Source: Gammaproteobacteria bacterium
Lineage (GTDB): Bacteria > Pseudomonadota > Gammaproteobacteria > HTCC5015
Assembly (NCBI GenBank): GCA_028284675.1
Contig: JANQRI010000028.1
Coordinates: 1-64,000 of the forward strand
Length of the DNA stretch: 64,000 nucleotides
Reading direction: 5' to 3'
Part shown: one piece after another, positions 17,532 through 27,959 of the stretch
How the letters are laid out: each line of letters opens with the position of its first letter
Numbering within the stretch: position 1 is the stretch's first letter
Position numbers and translations under genes: made by a program
Notes under the pieces: model-generated
The model's database searches: none
Told to the model about the DNA's origin: nothing
What the model saw: the letters and a program-made list of their open reading frames with translations, nothing else

Positions 17532-18503
17532 ATGCGAAAGATTACCATTCTGTTTGCAGCCATCGGGCTCGGCCTGGCCAATACGGCAACAGCTGCCGGG
17601 GACAAGCTGCTCGCCGGCCTCAAACCGTATGAAACCAGCAGCGGCGTAGCCGGCAATGTATCCAGCGTCGGCTCGGATACCCTCGCCAACCTGATGACGC
17701 TCTGGGCAGAGGAATTCAAGCGCTTTTACCCGAACGTTAATATTCAGATTCAGGCCGCCGGTTCGTCGACCGCGCCGCCGGCATTGACCGAAGGCACCTC
17801 GAACCTGGGTCCGATGAGCCGTAAAATGAAGGATAAGGAAATAGCCGCGTTCGAACGCAAATACGGCTATAAGCCAACCGCAATACCGGTTGCTCTGGAT
17901 GCACTGGCGATCTATGTGCATAAAGACAATCCAGTGTCCGGATTAAATATCCGGCAGATTGATGCAATTTTCTCCAGTACACTGAAATGCGGCAGCGCAA
18001 AAGACATCAGTAAATGGGGCGACCTGGGACTAAGCGGCGCATGGGGTGCCCGCAATATTCAGTTATTCGGTCGTAATTCGGTCTCAGGCACCTACGGCTA
18101 CTTCAAAAAGATTGCTTTATGTAAAGGTGATTTCAAAAACACCGTCAATGAACAACCGGGCTCTGCATCGGTAGTGCAATCGGTTTCAAATTCACTGAAC
18201 AGCATCGGCTATTCCGGCATCGGTTATAAAACCTCCGGTGTGAAAGCGGTACCGGTTGCGAAAAAAGGCAAAAAATACGTTGCCGCGAGCGCAGAAACCG
18301 CACTAAAAGGCAGCTATCCGTTGACCCGTTTTTTGTATGTTTATGTGAACAAACATCCAAACAAACCGTTGATTCCGATCGAACGCGAATTTATCAAAAT
18401 GATTTTATCCAAACAGGGGCAGGAAGTCGTGATTAAAGACGGTTATATTCCGATACCTCCCAAAGTGATCAAGCGGGCCATGACCCTGATTGGCGCCAAA
18501 TAA
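17532..18503 (+). CDS. pstS: phosphate ABC transporter substrate-binding protein PstS
   Basis: A periplasmic phosphate-binding protein of 323 residues. The signal peptide is MRKITILFAAIGLGLANTATA. Phosphate-binding motifs are visible: SVGSDTL near the N-terminus, the GSSTAPPAL loop, and GRNSVSGTYGYF. It belongs to the PstS group with the SRxM segment (GPMSRKM) typical of marine and pseudomonad forms. I start at 17532 because GGAG lies 6-10 bp upstream and the signal peptide begins there; the frame is open to 17481. First gene of pstSCAB, preceded by a likely Pho box. Confidence 0.95.
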   Translation: MRKITILFAAIGLGLANTATAAGDKLLAGLKPYETSSGVAGNVSSVGSDTLANLMTLWAEEFKRFYPNVNIQIQAAGSSTAPPALTEGTSNLGPMSRKMKDKEIAAFERKYGYKPTAIPVALDALAIYVHKDNPVSGLNIRQIDAIFSSTLKCGSAKDISKWGDLGLSGAWGARNIQLFGRNSVSGTYGYFKKIALCKGDFKNTVNEQPGSASVVQSVSNSLNSIGYSGIGYKTSGVKAVPVAKKGKKYVAASAETALKGSYPLTRFLYVYVNKHPNKPLIPIEREFIKMILSKQGQEVVIKDGYIPIPPKVIKRAMTLIGAK

Positions 18504-18518
18504 AGGTTAAGACCGCCG

Positions 18519-20804
18519 ATGAGCAGCGCTGTAGAACAAAGTCCGTCGGCGGCACCCTACACTCTCGACAGTGAACTGCCGCATCAGCGGCACCTGCGTA
18601 AATTCAGAGACATACTGACCAAAAACCTGGTCCGCCTGGGCGGTTTCAGTATTATTGCCGCAATTGCACTGATCTTTATTTATTTGATCTCAGTGGTGCT
18701 GCCAGTTTTTTTCCCGGCCGATACAAAACTCAAAGCAGACTACCCCTTACCATCACCGGCTGCCGGCGATACGCTGTTTTTAAGTATCGAAGAACAACTT
18801 GAGGTTGGCCTGCGCGTTACCGCAAAAGGACAAGCCGTTTTTTTTAACGCCGCAAACGGCACAGACATCGAAAATTATTCCATACCGGTTCCGGAATCCG
18901 CACAAATCACCGCAGTCGCAAATATAGATTCAGCTGAAGGCATTATTGCATTGGGGTTCAACGATGGTACGGCGTTGTTTATCAAACATCACTATCATAT
19001 CGATTATCCGCAAGATCAAAGACGAATCACTCCGCATATCGAATATCCATACGGTGAAACTCCTTTAAAAATCAACCCGGGCAACAGCACATTACAGTTA
19101 ATCTCCGCAGCGACCGGCAATGATGAACTGGTCATTCTTGCATATAGCGATGAGAAAAAAATATCCGCATCTGTTTTCAACAAAGAGACTTCACTATTTG
19201 ATGAAACAGTCACTCTGGAACATGACAGCACTTCGTTATTATTAAATAACGCCAACCGGCCTGTCGGCATGCTGATTGACCCGGAATTACGCTGGGCTTA
19301 TATCGCAACGGATGAAGATGAATTATATGTATATCGCATTGATGAAGATCTGAGTTTTTTCCTGAATGAGAAATTCGCACTGAACCCGGACGGCGGCAAA
19401 TTAACCGATCTCAAGTTTGCCACCGGCGGTCTGTCTTTACTGAGCAGCAACGATCAGGGTCATATATATCAGTGGTTTCAGGTCCGTAATAAAAAAGGCG
19501 AATATAAACTTCATAAAATCCGCGAGTTTTCATCCGGCTCCAGCAGCATATCAATCATTGAGCCCGAGCAACGCCGCAAAGGTTTTCTGACGATTAACGA
19601 ACAACAAGAACTCTCGGTTTTTCACACTACCGCAAGCCGTCATTTGTTATCCGAACCGCTTGCAGGCAAAAATATTAAACATGCCGCACTATCACCTCGT
19701 GCCGATGCAGTTCTTTTGGAAGATGCCGGTGACAGAATTTATCTTTACAAAATACATAACGAACACCCGGAAGTATCGTGGGCATCTTTGTGGCAGCGTG
19801 TCTGGTACGAGAGCTACGATGAACCGGAATATATCTGGCAATCCTCTGCCGCATCAAATGATTTTGAGCCGAAATTCAGTCTGGTGCCGTTAACTTTCGG
19901 CACGATAAAAGCTGCTTTCTTTGCAATGCTGATCGCGACACCAATGGCAATAATGGGAGCGATTTTCACCGCATACTTTATGTCACCGTTAATGCGCGGC
20001 TGGATTAAACCCACCATCGAAATTATGGAAGCACTGCCGACCGTGATACTCGGCTTTCTTGCCGGCCTATGGCTGGCGCCGTTTACTGAAGCGCACCTGC
20101 CGGGAATTTTAAGCATTTTATTATTATTACCGCCGGCGGTATTATTTTTTGCGTATCTGTGGTCAAGATTGCCGGTCGAAATCAGGCTGTTCGTGCCGGA
20201 AGGCTGGCAGGCTGCCTTACTGGTACCCGTTACCATCGCCGTCGGCTGGGCTTGTATTGCGTTGAGCCCGTGGCTGGAAACACATTTTCTCGGCGGCGAC
20301 ACACGATTATGGCTGGATCAGGCACTCGACATTAAATACGATCAACGTAACGCACTGGTGGTCGGTATTGCGATGGGTTTTGCAGTGATACCGAGTATTT
20401 TTTCGATTACTGAAGATGCAATTTTTAATGTACCCAAACACCTGACCAATGCGTCACTGGCCATGGGCGCAACCCAGTGGCAGACAATGACGCGGGTTAT
20501 TCTGCCGACTGCCAGCCCGGCAATATTTTCCGCTGTGATGATCGGGCTGGGCCGGGCGGTTGGTGAAACAATGATTGTATTAATGGCCACCGGCAATACA
20601 CCTATCCTGGACCTTAATATATTTGAAGGTATGCGTACGCTTTCTGCAAACATTGCAGTGGAATTACCAGAGTCCGAGGTTGGCAGCACACACTATCGTA
20701 TATTGTTTCTCGCGGCACTGGTGCTGTTTATGATGACCTTCGCGTTTAACACACTGGCTGAAGTTATCCGTCAGTCTCTAAGAGATAAATACAGCAAACT
20801 GTAA
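18519..20804 (+). CDS. pstC: phosphate ABC transporter permease PstC (long form)
   Basis: A 761-residue inner-membrane permease. A first membrane segment is at about residues 45-70, followed by a long periplasmic insertion (about 75-430). The insertion has beta-propeller-like character (repeated short strands such as GIIALGFNDGTALF). The ABC permease domain follows from about 455, with EALPTVILGFLAGLWLAP and the EAA-type loop NASLAMGATQWQTMTRVILPTASPAI, which contacts PstB. The long form is common in Gammaproteobacteria. Starts 15 bp after pstS. Confidence 0.94.
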   Translation: MSSAVEQSPSAAPYTLDSELPHQRHLRKFRDILTKNLVRLGGFSIIAAIALIFIYLISVVLPVFFPADTKLKADYPLPSPAAGDTLFLSIEEQLEVGLRVTAKGQAVFFNAANGTDIENYSIPVPESAQITAVANIDSAEGIIALGFNDGTALFIKHHYHIDYPQDQRRITPHIEYPYGETPLKINPGNSTLQLISAATGNDELVILAYSDEKKISASVFNKETSLFDETVTLEHDSTSLLLNNANRPVGMLIDPELRWAYIATDEDELYVYRIDEDLSFFLNEKFALNPDGGKLTDLKFATGGLSLLSSNDQGHIYQWFQVRNKKGEYKLHKIREFSSGSSSISIIEPEQRRKGFLTINEQQELSVFHTTASRHLLSEPLAGKNIKHAALSPRADAVLLEDAGDRIYLYKIHNEHPEVSWASLWQRVWYESYDEPEYIWQSSAASNDFEPKFSLVPLTFGTIKAAFFAMLIATPMAIMGAIFTAYFMSPLMRGWIKPTIEIMEALPTVILGFLAGLWLAPFTEAHLPGILSILLLLPPAVLFFAYLWSRLPVEIRLFVPEGWQAALLVPVTIAVGWACIALSPWLETHFLGGDTRLWLDQALDIKYDQRNALVVGIAMGFAVIPSIFSITEDAIFNVPKHLTNASLAMGATQWQTMTRVILPTASPAIFSAVMIGLGRAVGETMIVLMATGNTPILDLNIFEGMRTLSANIAVELPESEVGSTHYRILFLAALVLFMMTFAFNTLAEVIRQSLRDKYSKL

Positions 20805-20817
20805 TCATTACTCTGAT

Positions 20818-22506
20818 ATGAGCGCAACAACAAACAAATATAACCTCGGTCTGAAAAGCTGGTTCCATAGCGGTTTGCCATGGATATGGTTAAATGCAGC
20901 TGCGGTATCCGCAAGCCTGATTCTGGTTATCGGGCTCCTGCTGCTGATCGCGGTTCGTGGCCTTGGTCACTTCTGGCCCAAAGATGTTTATGAAATCAGC
21001 CATCAACAGCCGGACAACCGGGTATACCGTGTGATCGGTGAACGTATCAGGACCGAGCCAGTTGGCATTCAACGCCTGCTGGACGCCGGCATGCAAATAG
21101 ATGCAGGCGACCGCAGTCAAATAGAACGCAGCCTGATCAAAACCGGCAACCGTGATATTACCGGACTGGATTTTCGCTGGATACTGGACATAAACATCCT
21201 GTCTGAAAACACTCCAGCGGATATCACCGTATTGGAACGAAAGGAATGGGGGGCGTTTTACGGCTATATCAAAGAAATTCGGGAAGCGAACACAATAATC
21301 AATTCAGGCGCAACACAGTATGGCTTACTGAATGAAAAATTAGCCGAGGTTCATCAACTGCTTAGCCAGGCAAAGAGTATCGAAAAAGACAAAATCGGAA
21401 AGCTTAACTATGAACTTGAGCGCCTCCGCTTAAAACAACGCAAGCTGGAACTAAAAAATAAAGCCGGCACTGCATCCAATACCGATATACAACAACGGCA
21501 ACAGGCGCTTGAATCACAATACCAAATATACTTTCAGCAGCTTCAGGAACTGAACAATGCCGCCGCGCGCACCACCGTCATTATGGAAGCAATGGGTGGC
21601 GAGCGGGTTGAAATATCACTGGCCAATATCGTCAGAGCTTACCAACCCAATGATATGTCCGTATTCGGAAAATTAATATTTTATCTGGCCAAACTATGGG
21701 AGTTCGTTTCTGAAGATCCGCGGGAAGCCAATACCGAAGGCGGTATATTTCCGGCAATATTCGGTACGATTATTATGGTACTCCTGATGTCGGTGGTCGT
21801 TACCCCTTTTGGCGTGGTTGCCGCAGTATATCTGTATGAATATGCCAACCAGGGCGTGCTGACCCGCCTGATTCGTGTCGCGGTAAATAATCTCGCCGGC
21901 GTACCATCAATCGTATATGGTGTTTTTGGTCTGGGGTTTTTTGTCTACACACTCGGCGGTGGAATTGATCAGCTGTTTTATCCGGAAAACCTGCCGGCAC
22001 CAACTTTCGGTACACCCGGCTTGATCTGGGCTTCATTAACGCTGGCACTGTTGACCGTGCCGGTGGTTATTGTTTCGACCGAGGAAGGTTTATCCAGAGT
22101 ACCGAGCGCGATTCGGGAAGGCGCATTCGCATTGGGTGCAACCAAAGCCGAAACAATATGGAAAACGATTTTACCGATTTCAAGCCCGGCGATTATGACC
22201 GGCCTGATACTCGCGATTGCCAGAGCCGCCGGTGAGGTTGCACCATTGATGCTGGTGGGTGTCGTCAAACTGGCGCCGTCACTGCCGCTGGATGGCAACT
22301 TTCCTTACCTGCACCTGGATCGCAAATTTATGCACCTCGGCTTTCACATTTATGATGTCGGCTTTCAAAGTCCGAATGTCGAAGCGGCAAGACCATTGGT
22401 TTATGCAACCGCTTTATTGTTGGTATTGATTATCATCGTTCTGAATCTGACTGCGATTTATATCCGCAACAACCTGCGGGAAAAATACAAAGTCCACGAT
22501 AACTGA
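20818..22506 (+). CDS. pstA: phosphate ABC transporter permease PstA (long form)
   Basis: A 562-residue partner permease of PstC. After one N-terminal membrane segment comes a periplasmic region (about 55-260) of the DUF3333 type, including a coiled-coil-like stretch near residues 180-240. The permease domain begins near residue 300 with GIFPAIFGTIIMVLLMSVV. The EAA-type loop EGAFALGATKAETIWKTILP is visible. Length agrees with the long PstA form that accompanies long PstC. 13 bp separate it from pstC and 8 bp from pstB. Confidence 0.94.
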   Translation: MSATTNKYNLGLKSWFHSGLPWIWLNAAAVSASLILVIGLLLLIAVRGLGHFWPKDVYEISHQQPDNRVYRVIGERIRTEPVGIQRLLDAGMQIDAGDRSQIERSLIKTGNRDITGLDFRWILDINILSENTPADITVLERKEWGAFYGYIKEIREANTIINSGATQYGLLNEKLAEVHQLLSQAKSIEKDKIGKLNYELERLRLKQRKLELKNKAGTASNTDIQQRQQALESQYQIYFQQLQELNNAAARTTVIMEAMGGERVEISLANIVRAYQPNDMSVFGKLIFYLAKLWEFVSEDPREANTEGGIFPAIFGTIIMVLLMSVVVTPFGVVAAVYLYEYANQGVLTRLIRVAVNNLAGVPSIVYGVFGLGFFVYTLGGGIDQLFYPENLPAPTFGTPGLIWASLTLALLTVPVVIVSTEEGLSRVPSAIREGAFALGATKAETIWKTILPISSPAIMTGLILAIARAAGEVAPLMLVGVVKLAPSLPLDGNFPYLHLDRKFMHLGFHIYDVGFQSPNVEAARPLVYATALLLVLIIIVLNLTAIYIRNNLREKYKVHDN

Positions 22507-22514
22507 GCACGTTT

Positions 22515-23312
22515 ATGTCATACCCTTTGCAACAAACTGTGACGGCTGAAGCACCGGAGACACCATGCATTGAGACAAGCAAGCTCAGTGCATACTATAA
22601 ATCCAAACAGGCATTGCATGATGTCAGTATCACGATCCCGGAAAACAAGGTCACTGCGTTTATCGGCCCCAGCGGTTGTGGTAAGTCTACATTACTGCGT
22701 AGTTTTAACCGCCTGAACGACCTGGTTGACGGCTTTCGTCTGGACGGCAATATATCCATTCATGGCCAAAACATCTATTCACCGGACGTATATGTTCCCG
22801 AATTACGCAGCCGGGTCGGCATGGTATTCCAAAAACCAAATCCGTTTCCTGCATCGATAGTGGATAATATTGCCTATGGTTTACGCCTGAAGGGTATCCG
22901 GAAATCCACTATGATCCATGAAATGGTTGAGTGGGCGTTACGCAGTGTTTATTTATGGGATGAGGTCAAAGACCGGCTGAATGATAATGCATTATCGTTG
23001 TCCGGCGGACAACAACAACGCCTAATTATCGCGCGCGCCATCGTGATGCAACCCAAAGTACTGCTGCTGGACGAACCGGCATCGGCGCTCGATCCAATTG
23101 CAACATTTAAACTCGAGCAGTTAATTCAAAATCTGAAAGATCAATACACGGTCGTGATTGTCACCCATAATATGCAACAGGCCGGTCGTGTTTCGGATTA
23201 CACTGCATTTATGTATATGGGCAAACTAATCGAATACGATTTAACCGCCACATTATTCACCAATCCCAAGGAAAGGCTAACCGAAGACTATATTACCGGC
23301 GCTTATGGTTGA
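22515..23312 (+). CDS. pstB: phosphate ABC transporter ATPase PstB
   Basis: A 265-residue ATPase energising phosphate import. Walker A GPSGCGKST, the Q-loop VFQKPNPFPAS characteristic of PstB, the signature LSGGQQQR, Walker B VLLLDEPASALD and the H-loop VIVTHN are all intact. Last gene of the operon; the usual phoU does not follow. Only 9 bp after its stop lies the stop codon of the minus-strand giant gene B1, with no visible terminator between them. Confidence 0.97.
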   Translation: MSYPLQQTVTAEAPETPCIETSKLSAYYKSKQALHDVSITIPENKVTAFIGPSGCGKSTLLRSFNRLNDLVDGFRLDGNISIHGQNIYSPDVYVPELRSRVGMVFQKPNPFPASIVDNIAYGLRLKGIRKSTMIHEMVEWALRSVYLWDEVKDRLNDNALSLSGGQQQRLIIARAIVMQPKVLLLDEPASALDPIATFKLEQLIQNLKDQYTVVIVTHNMQQAGRVSDYTAFMYMGKLIEYDLTATLFTNPKERLTEDYITGAYG

Positions 23313-23321
23313 TATCTGGCT

Positions 23322-26300
23322 TCAAGGCAACACCGGCAAATTCACCGGAGCACTCAGCGATGGTGCGGGCACAGCAGGTGCCGGCATCACCGGTACGATG
23401 TTGGTTTGTTGTATGCGGATATGCGCATCGACCGCGTTCTTCTGCAATTCACTTAGCTGTGGCAGACCAGTCCAGCCCTGGTTTGTGTATGCCGTGACCG
23501 ACGCATTGATCGGTGCTTTATGAATATGCATTGGTATCGCGACGGTATCCAGCTGTGAGCCTTTTTCTACCACCGCATGTAACTGTAACTGCCCGGCAGT
23601 ATTTAAATACAGATAGCGTGGGATACTGCTCGTTTGATCCTGATATTGTTTTACCAGGCTGCCGGTTTTACCGGACAGAGTCACCATCGGCACTAAGGGC
23701 TCGATCGTGTGTTGCGGTATGAAATCACCGGTTTTGCCAAAATTCGCGCTCACAATATTGTTTTGTGTATTGCCGGGAAGAACCTGTGTTTGATCACCAA
23801 GCCAGTGTGCCGGAGGTGCGGTGGATTGAATTGGTTCAGCAAAAAAACCCGGTCGCTGCGAATTCGCTGCGCGGGCGGCTTCTATCGCTTCGGTGTGTTT
23901 TTGTTGTGCCTGTGCAAGTTGGTTTTGGCTGTCAGCCAATTGTCGTGCAGTCACAGTTCGTTGCTTATGATAGTTTATTTCCGCATCATGACGCGTTTCA
24001 TGCGCTGAATTACGCTCCAGCTGATTGATAATTGGATCGTCCCAACCGACAAAGTCGTTGAATTGAATATTGGCTCTGACATTCGGATGCAGGTTTTGGA
24101 AACGATTAAAACGTGTTTGAATGTCATCCGCATTTAAATCAAGTTGCGCATAGCGTTCCGCGGTTAAGGCTGAACGTATTGCAGCAGGCAAAACCTCATA
24201 AGCATTATCGGATTGTGGTTGATTGTTTTGCTGAAAGCTTTCAACCAGGTTTTGTGGCAATGTCACTGTCGGCTTCGCACTAAAACCACCGTACTTATTT
24301 TCATCCGACTCAAAACCGTTGACGTTTAGGTGCGTATAACCGGATTGATTATCCGGCCCTGATGATCCACCCGGCAGCTGAGTGCTGACGGTGCTGTCGT
24401 CATCAGTGCCAAACTGTTTAACAATAGGATTATCGTCAGGTTGCGTTGTTTGGTTTGGCGCCGGCGCTGTCAGGCTGTCGGTGGTTTGGTTAGCGTCTGT
24501 GCCAACACTTGCAGCCTCTGGATCACCACTCGAATCCTGCAAATCAGCTTCGTCTGTTTCGTCTGCCGGTGTTTCTGCCCGCATGGCACTCCGGATCAGC
24601 TCAAGCTGCTCTGCTTGGTTCTGCTTTCTGAGAGTTCTTAGCACCAAGGTATAAAAATCGCTGTCTTTAATACGGGCCACAGAGATATCAACTTCCGCGA
24701 AAAACTCTTTGAGACTCCAACCAAGCTTCGCTAGCCCGCTTTGTAAAAAACTATCGTACTCCTCTGGTTTTAACGGCGTGTATTTCCAGGCATCAACCTG
24801 CTGCTCAGGGGTTTTGCCAAAACGGTACGCTGCGGTCAATGCATCCACTTCTTTGTCTGACAGATACTCTTTGCCATGATGATCTGCCAACCAAACCATT
24901 AACGACCCAAGCTCCATGCGCGCCAGTGCGAAATCGCGAAAATCGGATATCAAAGAAAACTGCTGTGGATCACGACGAATATTTTCGAGCAAAACATCAA
25001 GCTGCTGTTTATAATCTGTATGATCCAGCCCAAGATCATTAGCCGCACTAAACAGGTTTTTATGTTTCAGCAACGCCTGCAATAAAGGCATAGCTTTAAC
25101 CGGGATTTCTAACTGATAGCTTTTCGACAAATCGCTTAACTGTTGCTTTATAACCCATTTACGACCCAGGCTTACACCATTCGTGACAAACTTTAACACC
25201 TCTACATTTTCTTTATACCGCAAACCCAGGGGCACATTTTTGGATAAATTATTTGGCCCAGAGCGCATCCCATTGAAAGTTTCATAGGCCAATTTCTGGG
25301 CTACTCCAGTCACTATAGCTAATGCATGCGGGTCATCTATTACACCTTCATCAGGCATACCGTTCTGTACCCAGTCTGCAAATACTTGCACATGATCAGG
25401 CGCTACAAACTGCCAAATCCAACCATGACCTTGAAACCTGTCACTCGCTTTTAAAATATCAAAAACCGGCCCGGTAAATTCAGCCGGCCACTCAGGAGCA
25501 TTTGACAGAAGATCAAAAATCATCTTGTGCATTGCATAGATACTGCTAAACCCAAGTTCTTTGGCTACACTTTCTACTACCGACACTTCTTCAGGCGAGA
25601 TATTATTTAACCGTCGCTTGTCAGGCGCACCCAGACGCACCCAGTTTACAAAATTTGCTGCTGTTACACTTTCAAGATTATGCCAGTCAGCCTGCACTCT
25701 AAACTCTGCCTGCTGCCATAACACGTCGAATGCTTTACCCGTCAACCAGGCCGGCTTGGCGTTTTTGATCGCAAGAAATGCCTCTGATGCCGACTGCATC
25801 AACTGTTTAAGCTGCGAAATATTTTTAGCATCCAACCTGGACGTTACTGCATTCAGCGCAGCCAACGTTTTTTGATTTTTTATATTTACTTCATCCGGCA
25901 TACCGGTGTTCGCCCATTGAACAAATACCCTGATATGCCCCGTGGGAACAAATTCCCAGACCCAACCCCGCTTACGAAACCACTCACTTTGCTTTAGTGA
26001 CTCAAATGCCTGACCGGTAAATTCAGCGGGCCAATTCAGCTCCTGCGATAATGGCTCAAGCACAAGCCTGCTCATAGGCTCAATATCTGAAAAGCCAATA
26101 TCTTCAGCAATTTTTTTTATTTTTATTAGTTTCGCATTATTTATCGACTTCAGCGTATCCTCACCCGGCACCCCCTGATGCACCCAGGCTTTAAAATCTT
26201 TTAGCGTTTCAGCATTTACGGCGACCCAATCCGTCGCAAACCTGAAATTCAGGTTTTCCCATAAAACATCAAACACTTTGCCGGTAAACTGCGCCGGGCG

Positions 26301-27785
26301 CTTTGCCTGCGCTTCGAAATATGCATCTAATTCGCGTCCCATTAATGAAATACTTTCCAGGCCAAACAAAGCCGCCAGTTGCTTAAGCGCCTTAAACTGC
26401 GGCGTGGTTTTTTGCTGAACATCAGGCATACCCTTGTTTATCCAATCAACAAAGATATTACGTTCTTCTGTCGTGGTCAGTGTTGACCAGTCAAAATATT
26501 GAAACAGCGGATGCGTCAGCAATACCTGCATTGGCCTGGTCTGAAATTCCTCGATAGCAGACTGCAAACCTTTGCCTTTTGACGTATAGAGCCACTCAGA
26601 TATTTTTTTACCCATCGCCGTGACAGAATCCAACCCCATCTCTTCAGCCACTCTCAACAAATGCTTTGCATGAATTTCACTTAGAGAACGGCCCATACTT
26701 TTTCTGAGCCACTCGGCGAATGATGCAGCAACAGTCTTTTCACCTTTGACGGTAAAAACCCAGTTTACATTCTGCACCGGCGGCAATGACCAGACGGCAT
26801 CAAACACCGGCGCCTGTAATTCTTCCGGGCGCCGCCACTCTGCCGGAATATACGGCCATAACTCTGTACGCATTTCCGCGACACCGGTGTTAAAACCAAG
26901 TTCAGCGGCCATCTCGGTTACATAATGACTACTGTCGACCCCTTTACGTAATGGCGGCATGCCGTGCAACCATTTCGCAAATGCTTTGCGGCGACCGCTG
27001 CTTGCTTCAGCCCAGTTATAGTCACGAATGATATTGTTTTCCCACAAACTGTCGAATTCCTTACCGGCCAGTTCCGGAGGGCGCCAATACTGATCTGATC
27101 CAATATGTGTTCGCAATACCCTGCGTAGATGCGGCAAATAATCATATCCTAACGCCTGCGCGACTTCTCTAAGGTACCTAAGCTCTGCATGTGTCATGCC
27201 GGAGGTTTCCGGCATTTTTTCGATCAGCCAATCCGCAAAATAACGGCGCTGATCACCGGACACAGTAATCCAGTTAAAATTCCGGATAAAATCAATTTTC
27301 CAATATTTATTCACCTGGCGCGCCTGAAACTCCGCCGGACGCCGCGCATCCTCGGGCAAGGTCATCCACAATGTAACACGCGCTTTGCCACGGTCATCAA
27401 ACCCGGCTGCTTTGATTATTTTGAAGACCAGTCTACCAGGGTTCGGTGCAAACTCATTACTGGGCGGCATGCCCTGACGATACCACCGGGCAAAATGATT
27501 GCGTGCCGTTTCCGTAAACTGCGACCAGTCCAGCTGACGAATATTTTCATTGGCCCATAGCCCATCAAAAAATCCATCGCGAAGCTCGGCCGGGCGATTT
27601 GCGTCGTAATTCTGCTGTGTAGCTGAAGAGTTTTGAGATGATTCTGCGTCGCTATTTGTCTGGGCCAGATGAAGCTTTATATCGCGATGCAGGTTCTCGG
27701 CAAACACCCGGTCACCGGGCTGCTCCGGAGCAACAGCATATCCGCTTATCGCCGGAATCAGGGTATTTAATTCTATTTCCGCCAT
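23322..27785 (-). CDS. giant modular protein B1 with ~88-residue repeats
   Basis: A 1487-residue protein, function unknown. The first 45 residues (MAEIEL ... KLHLAQTNSDAE) resemble the start of B2. Residues about 62-835 hold nine repeats of about 88 residues. Their pattern is RPAEFTGxxFDxLW, an aromatic-rich helix, then FxxWxxxGMPD, followed by a variable helical half with LG near its end. The best copies start near residues 495, 585, 677 and 765. An acidic linker (about 1070-1160) includes TTDSL and STVSTQLPGGS. The C-terminal module (about 1190-1487) is shared with B2 and B3. It has LTAERYAQLDL, LHPNV, a coiled coil at about 1265-1305, SGKTGS, a beta-rich part with GQLQLHAVVE, GWTGLPQLS and a Pro/Ala tail. 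No signal peptide. Tail-to-tail with pstB. Confidence 0.85.
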   Translation of the reverse strand: MAEIELNTLIPAISGYAVAPEQPGDRVFAENLHRDIKLHLAQTNSDAESSQNSSATQQNYDANRPAELRDGFFDGLWANENIRQLDWSQFTETARNHFARWYRQGMPPSNEFAPNPGRLVFKIIKAAGFDDRGKARVTLWMTLPEDARRPAEFQARQVNKYWKIDFIRNFNWITVSGDQRRYFADWLIEKMPETSGMTHAELRYLREVAQALGYDYLPHLRRVLRTHIGSDQYWRPPELAGKEFDSLWENNIIRDYNWAEASSGRRKAFAKWLHGMPPLRKGVDSSHYVTEMAAELGFNTGVAEMRTELWPYIPAEWRRPEELQAPVFDAVWSLPPVQNVNWVFTVKGEKTVAASFAEWLRKSMGRSLSEIHAKHLLRVAEEMGLDSVTAMGKKISEWLYTSKGKGLQSAIEEFQTRPMQVLLTHPLFQYFDWSTLTTTEERNIFVDWINKGMPDVQQKTTPQFKALKQLAALFGLESISLMGRELDAYFEAQAKRPAQFTGKVFDVLWENLNFRFATDWVAVNAETLKDFKAWVHQGVPGEDTLKSINNAKLIKIKKIAEDIGFSDIEPMSRLVLEPLSQELNWPAEFTGQAFESLKQSEWFRKRGWVWEFVPTGHIRVFVQWANTGMPDEVNIKNQKTLAALNAVTSRLDAKNISQLKQLMQSASEAFLAIKNAKPAWLTGKAFDVLWQQAEFRVQADWHNLESVTAANFVNWVRLGAPDKRRLNNISPEEVSVVESVAKELGFSSIYAMHKMIFDLLSNAPEWPAEFTGPVFDILKASDRFQGHGWIWQFVAPDHVQVFADWVQNGMPDEGVIDDPHALAIVTGVAQKLAYETFNGMRSGPNNLSKNVPLGLRYKENVEVLKFVTNGVSLGRKWVIKQQLSDLSKSYQLEIPVKAMPLLQALLKHKNLFSAANDLGLDHTDYKQQLDVLLENIRRDPQQFSLISDFRDFALARMELGSLMVWLADHHGKEYLSDKEVDALTAAYRFGKTPEQQVDAWKYTPLKPEEYDSFLQSGLAKLGWSLKEFFAEVDISVARIKDSDFYTLVLRTLRKQNQAEQLELIRSAMRAETPADETDEADLQDSSGDPEAASVGTDANQTTDSLTAPAPNQTTQPDDNPIVKQFGTDDDSTVSTQLPGGSSGPDNQSGYTHLNVNGFESDENKYGGFSAKPTVTLPQNLVESFQQNNQPQSDNAYEVLPAAIRSALTAERYAQLDLNADDIQTRFNRFQNLHPNVRANIQFNDFVGWDDPIINQLERNSAHETRHDAEINYHKQRTVTARQLADSQNQLAQAQQKHTEAIEAARAANSQRPGFFAEPIQSTAPPAHWLGDQTQVLPGNTQNNIVSANFGKTGDFIPQHTIEPLVPMVTLSGKTGSLVKQYQDQTSSIPRYLYLNTAGQLQLHAVVEKGSQLDTVAIPMHIHKAPINASVTAYTNQGWTGLPQLSELQKNAVDAHIRIQQTNIVPVMPAPAVPAPSLSAPVNLPVLP

Positions 27786-27917
27786 AGGTGCTTAGCCTGT
27801 TTAGTCGCAGCAAAACCGCCGGCGGGTATTCAAATAAATAGGAATTTGCCGGCTGGACAAAACTAGCACAGGCGATAACAGCCGGATATAACACTAAGGT
27901 TTAATACCGAAGGCCGG

Positions 27918-27934
27918 TTACACCAAAAGTAATA
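27918..27934 (-). promoter_or_regulatory. upstream box of B1 (variant)
   Basis: TTACACCAAAAGTAATA resembles the TTAACGAAAGTAATA box of the other giant genes but is 2 bp longer in the middle. It lies 133 bp before the B1 start codon, more than the 80-90 bp at the other four. It is therefore the weakest member of the set. Confidence 0.35.
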
Positions 27935-27959
27935 GCCGCGAGGCGACTTTAAGGGAGAA

